From an uncultured Bacilli bacterium (GTDB lineage: Bacteria > Bacillota_I > Bacilli_A > RF39 > UBA660): 47,965 nucleotides of DNA. Below, piece by piece: positions 14,646 to 23,497 of the stretch. The notes below the pieces were generated by a model. It saw only the letters and a list, made by a program, of their open reading frames with translations, searched no databases and had not been told where the DNA came from. The DNA is taken from the NCBI GenBank assembly GCA_934162265.1, contig CAKPHZ010000012.1:1-47965 (forward strand). The letters are read 5' to 3'. The position numbers were made by a program, and so were the translations under genes. The number at the start of each line of letters is the position of its first letter. Positions within the stretch are counted from its first letter, which is position 1.

Positions 14646-15557
14646 ATGGCAAAGAAAAAGAAAAATAAACAAAGCCTACCAAAAGGAATAAGTATTTTAC
14701 TAATTATAATAGCAATATTTTATAGCTTATATGAAAAAGATATTGACAAAACTTTTGGACTACCGGTAACAGAAACTTTCAAAGAAACAGAAAACACATT
14801 AGATATTACCTACTTAGATGTAGGGCAAGCCGATTCTATCTTAATCCAAAATGAAGGACATAATATGCTAATAGATGCTGGTAACAATGAAGATGGGCCA
14901 CTACTTGTTCAATACTTCAAAGAACAAAATATCACCAAATTTGATTACTTAATCACAACCCATCCCCATGAAGATCATATTGGAGGTATGGATGATATCA
15001 TTAATAATTTTGATATTGAAAAAATTTATATGCCAGATGTTACTACAACAACAAAAACATTCCTAGATGTATTAGAAGCAATTGAAAAGAAAAATATGAC
15101 TTATGATGTTCCTAATATTAATCAAAACTTTACCCTAGGAAACACTCTTTTCCAAGTAATTTATACAGGAAATGACAAAAAAAATTTAAACAATTCATCT
15201 ATCATCTTAAAAGCAACATTTAAAAACACATCATACCTATTCACAGGAGATGCTACTAGTGAAGTAGAAAAGAAAATATTAAATAAAGACATCCAAGCAA
15301 CAGTCTTAAAAGTAGGACATCACGGTTCAAAATATAGTACTACAACAGATTTTTTAAATAAAGTAAACCCAAAATATGCCATTATTTCTGTAGGAAAAAA
15401 CAATTCCTATAACCACCCTAATCAAGTTACTATCAATAAACTAGAAAAGAAAAATATTGAAATTCATAGAACAGACCAAGAAGGAAGTATTTTTCTAAAA
15501 AGTGATGGAAAAACAATCAATATTACAAGTAAAAAAACCAATACCAATGGAGGCTAA
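14646..15557 (+). CDS. ComEC-like metallo-beta-lactamase-fold hydrolase, membrane-anchored
   Basis: A 303-aa protein with one N-terminal transmembrane helix (about 14-28) followed by an extracellular metallo-beta-lactamase fold of the ComEC/Rec2 C-terminal type. The start of the fold (LDVGQADSILIQ), the metal motif HPHEDH, a later Asp in FTGDAT and His residues in KVGHHGSKYS and NSYNHPNQ are all present, so it should bind two metal ions. ComEC homologues degrade or process DNA during uptake; stand-alone versions may be secreted nucleases or phosphodiesterases. It forms an operon with a DUF3006 gene three bases downstream, a pairing known in Bacillota. Confidence 0.88.
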   Translation: MAKKKKNKQSLPKGISILLIIIAIFYSLYEKDIDKTFGLPVTETFKETENTLDITYLDVGQADSILIQNEGHNMLIDAGNNEDGPLLVQYFKEQNITKFDYLITTHPHEDHIGGMDDIINNFDIEKIYMPDVTTTTKTFLDVLEAIEKKNMTYDVPNINQNFTLGNTLFQVIYTGNDKKNLNNSSIILKATFKNTSYLFTGDATSEVEKKILNKDIQATVLKVGHHGSKYSTTTDFLNKVNPKYAIISVGKNNSYNHPNQVTINKLEKKNIEIHRTDQEGSIFLKSDGKTINITSKKTNTNGG

Positions 15558-15560
15558 AAA

Positions 15561-15779
15561 ATGAAATATGCACTAGATAGAATAGAAGAAAATATAGCTA
15601 TTTTAGAAAATATACAAACAGGAGAAAAAATAAAGGTAAGTATTTTTAAACTTCCCCAAAACCTTCATGAAGGAACCATTCTTAAAAAAGAAAATAATAC
15701 TTACATCATAGATAACCAAGAAGAAGAAAAAAGAAGAAAAGAAATTGAAGAAAAATTTAAAAAATTACGAGGAAACTAA
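15561..15779 (+). CDS. DUF3006 family small protein
   Basis: A 72-aa protein with the DUF3006 pattern: an N-terminal beta domain (ALDRIEENIAILEN, then KVSIFKLP and EGTILKKENN) and a Lys/Glu-rich C-terminal helix. Function is unknown; the family usually neighbours ComEC-like hydrolases, as here, where its ATG is three bases after the hydrolase stop. It is predicted to be cytoplasmic. Transcription ends at the hairpin at 15762-15791. Confidence 0.85.
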   Translation: MKYALDRIEENIAILENIQTGEKIKVSIFKLPQNLHEGTILKKENNTYIIDNQEEEKRRKEIEEKFKKLRGN

Positions 15780-15791
15780 CCCTCGTAATTT
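15762..15791. terminator. bidirectional terminator between DUF3006 and yebC
   Basis: AAATTACGAGG and CCTCGTAATTT form an 11-bp stem with an 8-base loop and T-runs on both strands, serving both convergent genes. Confidence 0.85.
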
Positions 15792-15793
15792 TT

Positions 15794-16513
15794 TTATACT
15801 TCTAAATTATGATAGACTTCTTGAACATCATCAATATCTTCTAAAGATTCAATTAAAGAAAGCGCTTTCTCTGTACTCTCTTCATCCATAGAAACATAAT
15901 TATCTGGAATATAAGTAACTTCTGACATACTAAAATCAGTATATCCTAATTTTTCTAATCCTTCTTTAACAGAAAGAAATAAATTAGGTTCTGTTGTAAT
16001 TTCATACCCATCTTCATTAGAAATAAAATCTTCAATCTCTAATTCCAAAACATCTTCCATTAATTTATCCTCATCATAATCATGGTTAAGAACAAGTATT
16101 CCCTTTCTCTTAAATAAATAACTAACTGATCCATCAGTTCCTAAATTTCCTCCACGTTTAGTTAAAGTACTACGAACAAAAGATGCTGTACGATTTCTAT
16201 TATCCGTTAAGCAATCAATCATTATAGCCATTCCATTAGGACCATACCCTTCATAGCGAACACTCTCATAATTTTCTCCATTACCCTTTTGTGCAGCCTT
16301 ATCAATAGCATTCTGAATATTAGATTTAGGCATATTTTCAGCCTTAGCTTTTTCAATAACCATACGAAGAGCCGCATTATTAGCAGGATCACTATCTCCA
16401 GCCTTTGCTGCCACATAAATCTCTTTTGCTAATTTAGCAAAAACCTTACCACGTTCTGCATCAATAGCCCCCTTCTTTCTCTTTATTGTAGACCATTTAC
16501 TATGTCCTGACAT
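15794..16513 (-). CDS. yebC: YebC/PmpR-TACO1 family protein
   Basis: The YebC/TACO1 family was long annotated as transcriptional regulators; recent work links members to translation of difficult (proline-rich) sequences. The 239-aa product begins with the family hallmark MSGHSKWSTIKRKKGA and has the expected three-domain length, with NMPKSNIQNAIDKA and the acidic C-terminal domain. The start is ATG 16513, which has GAGGTG 7 bases upstream; the longer GTG frame adds only three residues before the hallmark. A good SigA promoter precedes it (16545-16573). Probably monocistronic. Confidence 0.95.
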   Translation of the reverse strand: MSGHSKWSTIKRKKGAIDAERGKVFAKLAKEIYVAAKAGDSDPANNAALRMVIEKAKAENMPKSNIQNAIDKAAQKGNGENYESVRYEGYGPNGMAIMIDCLTDNRNRTASFVRSTLTKRGGNLGTDGSVSYLFKRKGILVLNHDYDEDKLMEDVLELEIEDFISNEDGYEITTEPNLFLSVKEGLEKLGYTDFSMSEVTYIPDNYVSMDEESTEKALSLIESLEDIDDVQEVYHNLEV

Positions 16514-16544
16514 TTCTTTCACCTCTCTTTTTTTATCTATTAAT

Positions 16545-16573
16545 ATTTTAATAATGAATTCCTAATAAGTCAA
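16545..16573 (-). promoter_or_regulatory. yebC promoter
   Basis: -35 TTGACT (16573-16568) and -10 TAAAAT (16550-16545), spacing 17 bases. Confidence 0.7.
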
Positions 16574-16632
16574 CTCTCTTTTTCAAATCCTTTCAGTAGA
16601 TAAAAGTATTAATATTCAAATATTAAATCATC

Positions 16633-17274
16633 TTATTTTTTAATTTCAAAAGAAGAATTACTTTCTATAAATGAACTAACTAATGAAATCAATTGCTGAT
16701 AATTATTATATCTTTTAGAAAAAGTAACTGATAAACTCTTCTTTGCCTCTGAATTTCTTAATGAAACTCCATCTAAAACATAAACATCATTTGAATAAGA
16801 ATAAACCTTAAGTACTTTTAAAACATTCATATTTTTTTTATTAGCAATATCAACCTGAAATAAATCTTTTTTTTGAATATATACTTTTTGATTTAACAAA
16901 TAAAGAATCTCAGAAACATAAACAAAGAAACAAGATACATATGCTAAAAGATAATCATCTATTTTACCACTTAAAGCAAAAAAGACAAATAAAGAAACAA
17001 GATAAATAATAAATAACTCTCCATTATTCTGATTAAACAAAATATACATATTATTATTTTCATCAACTGCTATCATTTTATCCATCAAATTAAATTTTTT
17101 AGAAAAAAGAAAATCTTTTTTCAGGTAACCAAAAAGAAAAATCACCAAAATAAAAACTATCCATTTTATCCAACTAAATAAAAAAACAAATCCCAAAATC
17201 AATAATAGACCAATCAAAAAATAAATTATTTTATCTTTTCGAGTCAATTCTACATAAAAAATATCTTTAATCAT
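16633..17274 (-). CDS. membrane protein at the end of the Tad operon, 213 aa
   Basis: Two clusters of hydrophobic helices (about 18-50 and 80-130) are separated by a cytoplasmic stretch, followed by a soluble C-terminal region (about 145-213). The start at 17274 was chosen for its AAGGAG at 9-base spacing. It follows tadC with 16 bases between, so it probably belongs to the same transcript. No family is recognised and no catalytic motif is visible. It may be an accessory subunit of the secretion system, but there is no direct evidence. Confidence 0.7.
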   Translation of the reverse strand: MIKDIFYVELTRKDKIIYFLIGLLLILGFVFLFSWIKWIVFILVIFLFGYLKKDFLFSKKFNLMDKMIAVDENNNMYILFNQNNGELFIIYLVSLFVFFALSGKIDDYLLAYVSCFFVYVSEILYLLNQKVYIQKKDLFQVDIANKKNMNVLKVLKVYSYSNDVYVLDGVSLRNSEAKKSLSVTFSKRYNNYQQLISLVSSFIESNSSFEIKK

Positions 17275-17290
17275 TAAAAATCTCTCCTTC

Positions 17291-18001
17291 TTATTTAGCC
17301 ACATACTCCAAAAGTACGGGTGCTAAAATAATAATAAGCACTAAAGGAACAAAGAAAAATACAGAAATAATACTAATCTTAATTGGCACTTTACTAATTT
17401 CAGCTTTTACTTCTAATTTTCTCTTTTCTCTCAAATAATCTAGTTGCCCATATAAACTACGAATAATACTACTTCCATACAAATTAGCCTGTGTTAAAGA
17501 TAAAATAATATTATTAATCGTATCACTAGGAATAGACGATTGAATATCATTCATAGCCTCTGTTAAACTTTTCCCATAATCAACTTCCCTTAAAACTTCC
17601 CTAAACTCTAAAACAAGTTGTCCAACTAAAGAAGAATTAACAGTTACATTAAGAGCCTCACTCAAATTTCTCCCTGTTTCCAAAGAAAGAGTTAAAATTT
17701 CAAAAAAACTAAGAGCCTCTGTCTCTAAAGCAACTTGCCTATCTTTTATTCTTTTATCTAACAAAAAATAAGTAATTCCCCTACAAAAAAGATAAGTAAA
17801 TAAAGGTGCCAAAATAAAGCCAATCTTACTACTAACTAGAAAAAGTAAAAAAATTAAAATCATCCCCAAAAACCTTAAATTTAAAAAAGAATAAACATCT
17901 AATTTAGTTGAAACACCAAGTAAACTAATTTTCCTTTTTATCTCTAAAATAGTCTTCTCACGATACAACTTTTTAGAAAAATAATGTTCTTCTCCCCTCA
18001 T
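17291..18001 (-). CDS. tadC: Tad secretion inner-membrane protein TadC
   Basis: A type II secretion GspF-like membrane platform protein of 236 residues. It has N-terminal hydrophobic segments (about 46-82), the central T2SSF domain (EALSFFEILTLSLETGRNL through KSLTEAMNDI) and a C-terminal membrane helix. TadC and TadB form the inner-membrane platform on which the CpaF ATPase drives assembly. The start at 18001 follows tadB by three bases, indicating tight coupling. Confidence 0.88.
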   Translation of the reverse strand: MRGEEHYFSKKLYREKTILEIKRKISLLGVSTKLDVYSFLNLRFLGMILIFLLFLVSSKIGFILAPLFTYLFCRGITYFLLDKRIKDRQVALETEALSFFEILTLSLETGRNLSEALNVTVNSSLVGQLVLEFREVLREVDYGKSLTEAMNDIQSSIPSDTINNIILSLTQANLYGSSIIRSLYGQLDYLREKRKLEVKAEISKVPIKISIISVFFFVPLVLIIILAPVLLEYVAK

Positions 18002-18004
18002 ATC

Positions 18005-18979
18005 TTACACCCTTACTTTCATAATTTTATTAAGTAAATATATATATATAATAAACATCAAAAGAATAATCCCAAGAATAAAATATCCAAGTCCTGATGT
18101 AAAAAATGGAGCAAAATAACTAGGACTAATTACATAAATTACCATAACAAACAATATAGGAATAACCATCAAAACCTTTACTACTAAATTAGAAGCAGCT
18201 GTTGAATTTTTTAAATCACTCTCTAACTTCTTCTTATCAAATAAAGTTCTCTCTATACTAGAAAAAACAGCAACAATATTTCCCCCAGTTTTATTTAATA
18301 TCGTTAAACTAGTAGCAATATAATTCGCTTCATCTAAAGAAACTCGAGAAGCAAACCTAGAAAAAGCAACCTCAGCACTAATCCCATAATTCATATCTTG
18401 ATAAATCCTTTTAAACTCCAAAGAAATAGGTTTAGGTAAATCTCTTGAAGCAATCTCAACAGCCTGTAAAGTACTCTTTCCAGCCTTAAAAGCATTATTC
18501 ATAATAATAACCGCTCTAAGCATATCATTCTTAATCTTTTTCTTACATCTTTTCTTATTCCAAATCATATAAATATCATACAAATAATATCCTATAACAA
18601 AACTAAATAAGAAACCAAAAATACCTAAACGCTTTCCTTGAATAGCAAAAGAAATAATAATCAAAAAAACAAAAACAACCGCAACAATTAATTTATTTAA
18701 AATAAATATAACAGCATCTTTACTATCAACAATTCCCTTCTGATTATAACTATTAGCATACTTAATCAAATGAGAATTTTTAGAAAACTTAGAAAGAAAG
18801 TGAAAATACTTAAAACTAATTTGATCAAACAAACTAACATTACTATCTTCTAAAGGAGAAAGAGTATAATTAGCAACTCTCTTCTCAATAGTAATTCCTC
18901 TTATCATACGAATAATAAAAAGAACAATCCATAACAAAATTACTCCTAAAACTATTCTAGTTACCAAAATAACATTCAT
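18005..18979 (-). CDS. tadB: Tad secretion inner-membrane protein TadB
   Basis: A 324-aa GspF-like protein with an N-terminal helix, a pair of helices near 90-130, the cytoplasmic T2SSF domain (LRAVIIMNNAFKAGKSTLQA; MNYGISAEVAFSRFA), and C-terminal helices. It is the partner of TadC in the pilus/secretion platform. It lies 53 bases downstream of cpaF; a small hairpin sits in that gap (19009-19030), perhaps reducing readthrough. The start is supported by a GGTGGAGA site. Confidence 0.88.
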   Translation of the reverse strand: MNVILVTRIVLGVILLWIVLFIIRMIRGITIEKRVANYTLSPLEDSNVSLFDQISFKYFHFLSKFSKNSHLIKYANSYNQKGIVDSKDAVIFILNKLIVAVVFVFLIIISFAIQGKRLGIFGFLFSFVIGYYLYDIYMIWNKKRCKKKIKNDMLRAVIIMNNAFKAGKSTLQAVEIASRDLPKPISLEFKRIYQDMNYGISAEVAFSRFASRVSLDEANYIATSLTILNKTGGNIVAVFSSIERTLFDKKKLESDLKNSTAASNLVVKVLMVIPILFVMVIYVISPSYFAPFFTSGLGYFILGIILLMFIIYIYLLNKIMKVRV

Positions 18980-19008
18980 CTCTCCACCTCATTTCTAACT
19001 TACCAGAA

Positions 19009-19030
19009 AAATACTAATTCAGTATTTTTT
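19009..19030. terminator. hairpin between cpaF and tadB
   Basis: AAAATACT and AGTATTTT form an 8-bp stem with a 5-base loop and T-runs on both strands. Being inside the operon, it may act as partial terminator or RNA processing/stabilising site rather than a full stop. Confidence 0.55.
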
Positions 19031-19032
19031 TA

Positions 19033-20400
19033 TTAAAGATCTTCAATAGAACTTCTCTTTCTTTTAAATAAACTATCCACATCATCAAACCCTCTACGTT
19101 TAATTTTCTCATAAACAGAAGGAACACTTCTTCCCTTAACAAAGTCCCCCAAAACAGAACCATCTTCTGCTATTCCATTTTGATGGTATCCAAAAATTTC
19201 CTTCGTGACAATATTCCCATCACTCATTCCATCTACTTCACTAATACTAGTAATTTTTCTTCGACCATCTCCCAAACGATCAATTTGAATAATAATATCA
19301 ATAGCATTTTCAATATATCCACGAACAGCACTAACAGGAATAGCCATTTCATTCATCAAAATCATTGTTTCAAGTCGATTTAAAGCATCAACACAACCAT
19401 TAGCATGCAATGTTGTAATAGAACCTTCATGTCCTGTATTCATCGCCTGCATCATATCAAAAGCTTCTTTTCCACGAACCTCTCCTACAATAATTCGATC
19501 AGGCCTCATTCTAAGAGAATTCCGAACCAAATCACGAATCGTAACTTCTCCCTCACCCTCATAATTATTAGCCCTTGTTTCTAAAGAAATCACATGACTT
19601 TGCTTTAACCTAAGTTCAGCAGCATCTTCAATGGTAATAATTCTCTCATCCTTACCAATAAAACCACTCAAAATATTAAGTAAAGTTGTCTTACCAGTAC
19701 CAGTTCCTCCACTAATCAAAATATTTAACTTAGCCTTCACACAACACTCAAGAAAAACAGCCATATCATTAGTAAGAGCCCCCTTCAAAAGCAAATCATC
19801 AATACTTTCTAAATCCTTAGCAAACTTACGAATGGTAAGTACAGGCCCCTTCAAAGATAAAGGAGGAATAATCGCATTCAAACGACTACCATCTCTAAGC
19901 CTAGCATCCACCATAGGATTAGCAACATCAATCGTCCTACCAAGAGGCTGCACAATTCTCTGAATCGTCCTAATAATATGTTTCTCATTAATAAAAGAAA
20001 CACTATCCTCCCGAACCACCTTTCCATCAACTTCAACATAAATTTGATCAGGACCATTCACCATAATCTCTGTAACCCGATCATCATTAAGCAAATCCGT
20101 AATAGGCCCATAGCCATTAATTTCATTCTGAATTAAATTAAATATATAATTTCTCTGTAAATAATCCAAATTATAATTACTAATCGCCTTATCAATTTCA
20201 TCATTAATATATTGATCCAAAAGCTTATCTTCAGGAATATTCTCATCAATCAAATTCTGAATAATCGTACTTCTCAAATGATCAAGCAAATTCTTATCAG
20301 AAAAAATATCATAATCATCAATATCCTCTACCTTCAAAGTAGCAGGCTTTACATCAAATTCCTCAATTAGACTCTTTTTGCTCACTTTCCTCTTCCCCAC
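19033..20400 (-). CDS. cpaF: Tad secretion ATPase CpaF (TadA)
   Basis: The hexameric secretion ATPase of Tad pilus systems. At 455 residues it has the N-terminal regulatory domain, the CpaF-type NGPDQIYVEVDGK and VDARLRDGSR motifs, the Walker A GGTGTGKTTLLN (about residue 231), the Asp box, the Walker B region and a conserved His box (TTLHAN). The GTG at 20400 begins inside the tadZ gene, a 38-base overlap; a second GTG at 20385 is possible. It powers TadB/TadC-dependent export or assembly. Confidence 0.93.
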   Translation of the reverse strand: MGKRKVSKKSLIEEFDVKPATLKVEDIDDYDIFSDKNLLDHLRSTIIQNLIDENIPEDKLLDQYINDEIDKAISNYNLDYLQRNYIFNLIQNEINGYGPITDLLNDDRVTEIMVNGPDQIYVEVDGKVVREDSVSFINEKHIIRTIQRIVQPLGRTIDVANPMVDARLRDGSRLNAIIPPLSLKGPVLTIRKFAKDLESIDDLLLKGALTNDMAVFLECCVKAKLNILISGGTGTGKTTLLNILSGFIGKDERIITIEDAAELRLKQSHVISLETRANNYEGEGEVTIRDLVRNSLRMRPDRIIVGEVRGKEAFDMMQAMNTGHEGSITTLHANGCVDALNRLETMILMNEMAIPVSAVRGYIENAIDIIIQIDRLGDGRRKITSISEVDGMSDGNIVTKEIFGYHQNGIAEDGSVLGDFVKGRSVPSVYEKIKRRGFDDVDSLFKRKRSSIEDL

Positions 20401-21151
20401 TTTCTAATAATTTTACAGCAATTTTCTTTAGTTTTAAAATATCTCCCCCATGAAAACGATTAACACTACGATTTAAAGTAAGAATTTCCCCATTTAAAAC
20501 ATACTTATCAATATTCTTAATATAAAAACTATTCCCAATAGTATAATCAATATTACATTTTAAAATATTACGAATATCAAATAAAGATAAATAATCTCTT
20601 CCTGTATCCCTAGAACAATTCAAAACAACTAAATAATTAGTTTTATCTGTACTTTTAAATATCTGAATTAAATTTCTCATATTCTTTAAATCAATCAAAT
20701 CATTAGTAACCATAAGAAGACTAACATCAACATTATCAAGTATCATCAAATTAACTTCATTCATCAAATGATTCGTATCCACTAATACAACATCATACTC
20801 TCGTTTTGCAAATTCAAAAATCATCGGAATATACTTTGCTTCTATCTTTAAAGCAGATCTAGGATCTTTTGGACTAGCTAAAACATCTATTCCATTATTA
20901 TAATGAGTAACATAATCAGTTATACTACTATAGCGATTATTAGAAATACTATCAATCATCATATAAATATCTTTCTGATTACGAATATCTAACCAAGTAG
21001 AAACACCACCACTATAAAAATCAGCATCAATAATTAAAACCCGCCTCTTCATCATAAAATACAACCCAGCTAAATTAATCGCCATAGTTGTCTTACCAAC
21101 ACCACCCTTAACTGAAGAAACACTAATAATCTTACCCTTAGCACTTGCCAT
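20363..21151 (-). CDS. tadZ: CpaE/TadZ-like ParA-family ATPase
   Basis: A 262-aa MinD/ParA-type ATPase: deviant Walker A KGGVGKTT near the N-terminus (VSSVKGGVGKTTMAIN), switch Asp in DADFYSGG, and Walker B in DVVLVDTNH. In Tad operons such proteins (TadZ/CpaE) place the apparatus at the pole. The N-terminal receiver-like domain of longer CpaE proteins is absent. The ATG at 21151 is supported by AGGGTGAT, just after the TadE/G-like gene. The 3' end overlaps cpaF. Confidence 0.88.
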   Translation of the reverse strand: MASAKGKIISVSSVKGGVGKTTMAINLAGLYFMMKRRVLIIDADFYSGGVSTWLDIRNQKDIYMMIDSISNNRYSSITDYVTHYNNGIDVLASPKDPRSALKIEAKYIPMIFEFAKREYDVVLVDTNHLMNEVNLMILDNVDVSLLMVTNDLIDLKNMRNLIQIFKSTDKTNYLVVLNCSRDTGRDYLSLFDIRNILKCNIDYTIGNSFYIKNIDKYVLNGEILTLNRSVNRFHGGDILKLKKIAVKLLESGEEESEQKESN

Positions 21152-21163
21152 ATCATCACCCTA

Positions 21164-21532
21164 TTACTTTACCTTTTCAATCTTTTTTTTTCCATCAATT
21201 ACACTCCCTTGATACTTAGAAACAACATCAAAATCAGAAAAACCAAACAACGAACTAAATACACCATCTACTTTTTCATGAACAACAATACTTACCTTAT
21301 CATCATCCCATACTACCTGATGCTCTCCTTCATCAAAGTTTTTATCTAAAATATCCTCTATAACAGTATTTTTCTCTCCTGTAAGTCCATACTCCAACGC
21401 CAAATCTAAAACATTTTCTTGTCTATTCTTACATAAAAATACTTTACCACAATCAATAACAATAGCCATTATCCCAAGCAAAATAGGAATAATTAAAACA
21501 AATAATACTAAACTTTGCCCCTTATTATTCAT
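21164..21532 (-). CDS. TadE/TadG-like pseudopilin, 122 aa
   Basis: A minor-pilin-like protein with an N-terminal hydrophobic helix right after a short basic start (NNKGQSLVLFVLIIP), followed by a short extracellular domain. The G-Q-S/A-L pattern is the TadE/TadG signature. It overlaps the TadE gene upstream by a few bases; ATG 21532 is favoured over the GTG one codon earlier. It is probably processed by a prepilin peptidase encoded elsewhere. Confidence 0.75.
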   Translation of the reverse strand: MNNKGQSLVLFVLIIPILLGIMAIVIDCGKVFLCKNRQENVLDLALEYGLTGEKNTVIEDILDKNFDEGEHQVVWDDDKVSIVVHEKVDGVFSSLFGFSDFDVVSKYQGSVIDGKKKIEKVK

Positions 21533-21863
21533 CACGAGGAACTATCCTTTCTACCTCTACAATACAAGGATTTCCTAAAATTTTATAAAGAAGTGGATTA
21601 ATTAATGTAATATTCTCAGAAATCTTTATTTTATTATACTTCTCCTCAAAAACAGACTCTTCTATCTTAATTTTCGAATAACTCTTTGCGACCTCTTCAG
21701 CGCTCTTCCCATTCCTAAGCAATAAAACAATATCAGTACTATTTGTTTCTAATTGATTTTTAGTAGACAAAAAATTTCCAAAATCAACAATAGTAAATAA
21801 AATAAGCAGAAATACTGGTAAAATTAGTACAAATTCTACTAAAGCCTGTCCACGACGATTCAT
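21525..21863 (-). CDS. tadE: TadE-like pseudopilin
   Basis: A 112-aa protein beginning MNRRGQALVEFVLILPVFLL, the TadE N-terminal hallmark (RGQALVEF then a hydrophobic helix), with a mature domain of about 80 residues. It is the first gene of the Tad operon, with an extended -10 (TGTTATAAT, 21897-21905) upstream. TadE-family proteins are minor pseudopilins needed for pilus assembly or secretion. No major Flp pilin gene is seen around it. Confidence 0.85.
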   Translation of the reverse strand: MNRRGQALVEFVLILPVFLLILFTIVDFGNFLSTKNQLETNSTDIVLLLRNGKSAEEVAKSYSKIKIEESVFEEKYNKIKISENITLINPLLYKILGNPCIVEVERIVPRDE

Positions 21864-21896
21864 ACCACATCACACCCAATCCCTATTATCAACTCA

Positions 21897-21905
21897 ATTA
21901 TAACA
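21897..21905 (-). promoter_or_regulatory. extended -10 of the Tad operon
   Basis: TGTTATAAT on the minus strand, 34 bases before the TadE start and immediately downstream of the terminator of yqfD. Confidence 0.5.
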
Positions 21906-21911
21906 AAAACA

Positions 21912-21950
21912 GAAAAAAAAAGAAAGCATTTCCCTTCAAAAAAATCTTTC
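21912..21950 (-). terminator. yqfD terminator
   Basis: GAAAGATTT and AAATGCTTTC pair (one bulged base) and are followed by a nine-T run, just past the yqfD stop. It separates the sporulation pair from the Tad operon. Confidence 0.65.
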
Positions 21951-21955
21951 CTAAA

Positions 21956-23146
21956 TTAATTTGGCAAATTTTCTAAATGATCAACAGAAAATGGTAACAC
22001 CTCTCCAATATCCTCAACAACCCGAACAAATAATTGAAAAGAAATGCCAACCTCATCACTATTCTGTTTCAAAACTTTAATCTCTTTAATTTCACGAATA
22101 TAAGGATTATCTCTCTTTAACTTATCCGAAACATAAGAACTAGCTTTCTTCTCCAAAATATCTTCCGTATAAATTTCATCCCGAACATCAGCCTCATACT
22201 GTACCTCACGAACCATCTGAATATCCAACATATTAAAAGAAAACAGTATTTTTTTCTTACTCTCAAAAACACGATATTGATGGAAATCAAAAATACCAAA
22301 ACGTTTACCAAAAAAATAAAGGGCATACACTTCTCTTTTCTTACCAGTCAAACGAGATTCTTGATAAACATAAGGATAGTGAAGAGAAACACGATACCAA
22401 ACTTCTCCCAAAACATTTCCTTTAGCCATCGTAGGAACTTTCGTATTATTAGGAAGCAAAATTTCTCCAGAAATCACAATCTCTCCCTTTTTCACATAAT
22501 CATTAACAAACTTCATCTTTTCCCCAACAGTAGCATCTATCCTAGTAATAACCGCATTCTTACGACTAACAATATGTTGATACTGATAAGCTTCTTTCTC
22601 CTGATTTAACTTTCTCCCCTCAACCCGAACAGTATACTTTGTCCCATATTCAACAATCTCTATCCATTCCAACTTATCCTTATTATTCTTTAAAATATCA
22701 CTTTCAATTTTCTCAAGTTCCTGATAACTCTTCTTAAAAGTATACTTACAAATACCATATTTCTTTAACTCACTAGATAAAAACGAACGAAGTTCCTTAT
22801 CTTGATGAATAATTTCAACTTGACTAATCACACGAGAAAATAAAATAATCATCATTAATCCAAATCCCATAAATAAAAGTAAAAGAAAATTCTGATGAAA
22901 TTTATCTTCTATTCTTTTCTTTCCCATATAACCAAGGACATGAATTTCATAAACAGACCGATATTCCAATAATTTTTCATATTCAGAATAATCTAAAATA
23001 AGTTCAATCTCTCTTCTCGATTTTGGAATTACCCGATAAATATGTATCTTTCGTTTTAACACTCTTTTTAAATAATTTTGTACATTATTTCCAACAACAA
23101 GAACCCGTATTCGATTATCAAATCTTTCCAAATATCGATTTCTCAT
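21956..23146 (-). CDS. yqfD: sporulation protein YqfD
   Basis: YqfD is a mother-cell membrane protein of unknown biochemical role, conserved in endospore formers and in the SigE regulon. This 396-aa homologue has the basic N-terminal domain, one transmembrane helix (about 85-105, LLLLFMGFGLMMIILF) and an extracellular domain typical of the family (KKGEIVISGEI, VYALYFFGKR). It directly follows yqfC, the standard order. The usual downstream neighbours phoH and ybeY are absent; a Tad operon follows instead, after a terminator. Confidence 0.9.
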   Translation of the reverse strand: MRNRYLERFDNRIRVLVVGNNVQNYLKRVLKRKIHIYRVIPKSRREIELILDYSEYEKLLEYRSVYEIHVLGYMGKKRIEDKFHQNFLLLLFMGFGLMMIILFSRVISQVEIIHQDKELRSFLSSELKKYGICKYTFKKSYQELEKIESDILKNNKDKLEWIEIVEYGTKYTVRVEGRKLNQEKEAYQYQHIVSRKNAVITRIDATVGEKMKFVNDYVKKGEIVISGEILLPNNTKVPTMAKGNVLGEVWYRVSLHYPYVYQESRLTGKKREVYALYFFGKRFGIFDFHQYRVFESKKKILFSFNMLDIQMVREVQYEADVRDEIYTEDILEKKASSYVSDKLKRDNPYIREIKEIKVLKQNSDEVGISFQLFVRVVEDIGEVLPFSVDHLENLPN

Positions 23147-23185
23147 AATTATTCACCTATCAAAGTGTATGTAAAAAAAAGACTT

Positions 23186-23428
23186 TTATACTTCAATAGA
23201 ACATATTTTTCCCTCAATCAAAATTTCATCATCCTGCATTTTTGAAATCACCAATTGACTACCAGTTAAAATACTCCTCCCCCCTTCATAGCGAACAACT
23301 ATACAAGTATCCGAAAAATCAACAATCTCTAAATAGTTCATAATATGCACCCTATTTTTATCAATTGTAATCCGATATTCTCTATCCACAAAATACCGAT
23401 CCATATCCCTAAAAAGCTTCAAACACAA
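23186..23428 (-). CDS. yqfC: sporulation protein YqfC
   Basis: A small protein (80 aa if started at TTG 23428; 72 aa from the in-frame ATG at 23404) related to YqfC/YabP, which act in engulfed forespore development. The core I-N-Y-L-E-I-V-D-F pattern, the GSQLVISKM segment and the DDEILIEGKI end fit the family. Neither start has a good ribosome site, so the N-terminus is uncertain. It lies 39 bases upstream of yqfD, as in most spore formers. Confidence 0.85.
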   Translation of the reverse strand: MCLKLFRDMDRYFVDREYRITIDKNRVHIMNYLEIVDFSDTCIVVRYEGGRSILTGSQLVISKMQDDEILIEGKICSIEV

Positions 23429-23446
23429 TCACCAATATAATATACG

Positions 23447-23486
23447 AAAAAAATACTGAATAAGTTCTTCCCTCAGTATTTTTTAA
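23447..23486. terminator. terminator after the 395-aa membrane protein
   Basis: AAAAATACTGA and TCAGTATTTTTTT pair around a 12-base loop on the minus strand, past the stop at 23498, with T-runs on both sides. Confidence 0.75.
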
Positions 23487-23497
23487 TAGATAAATAA

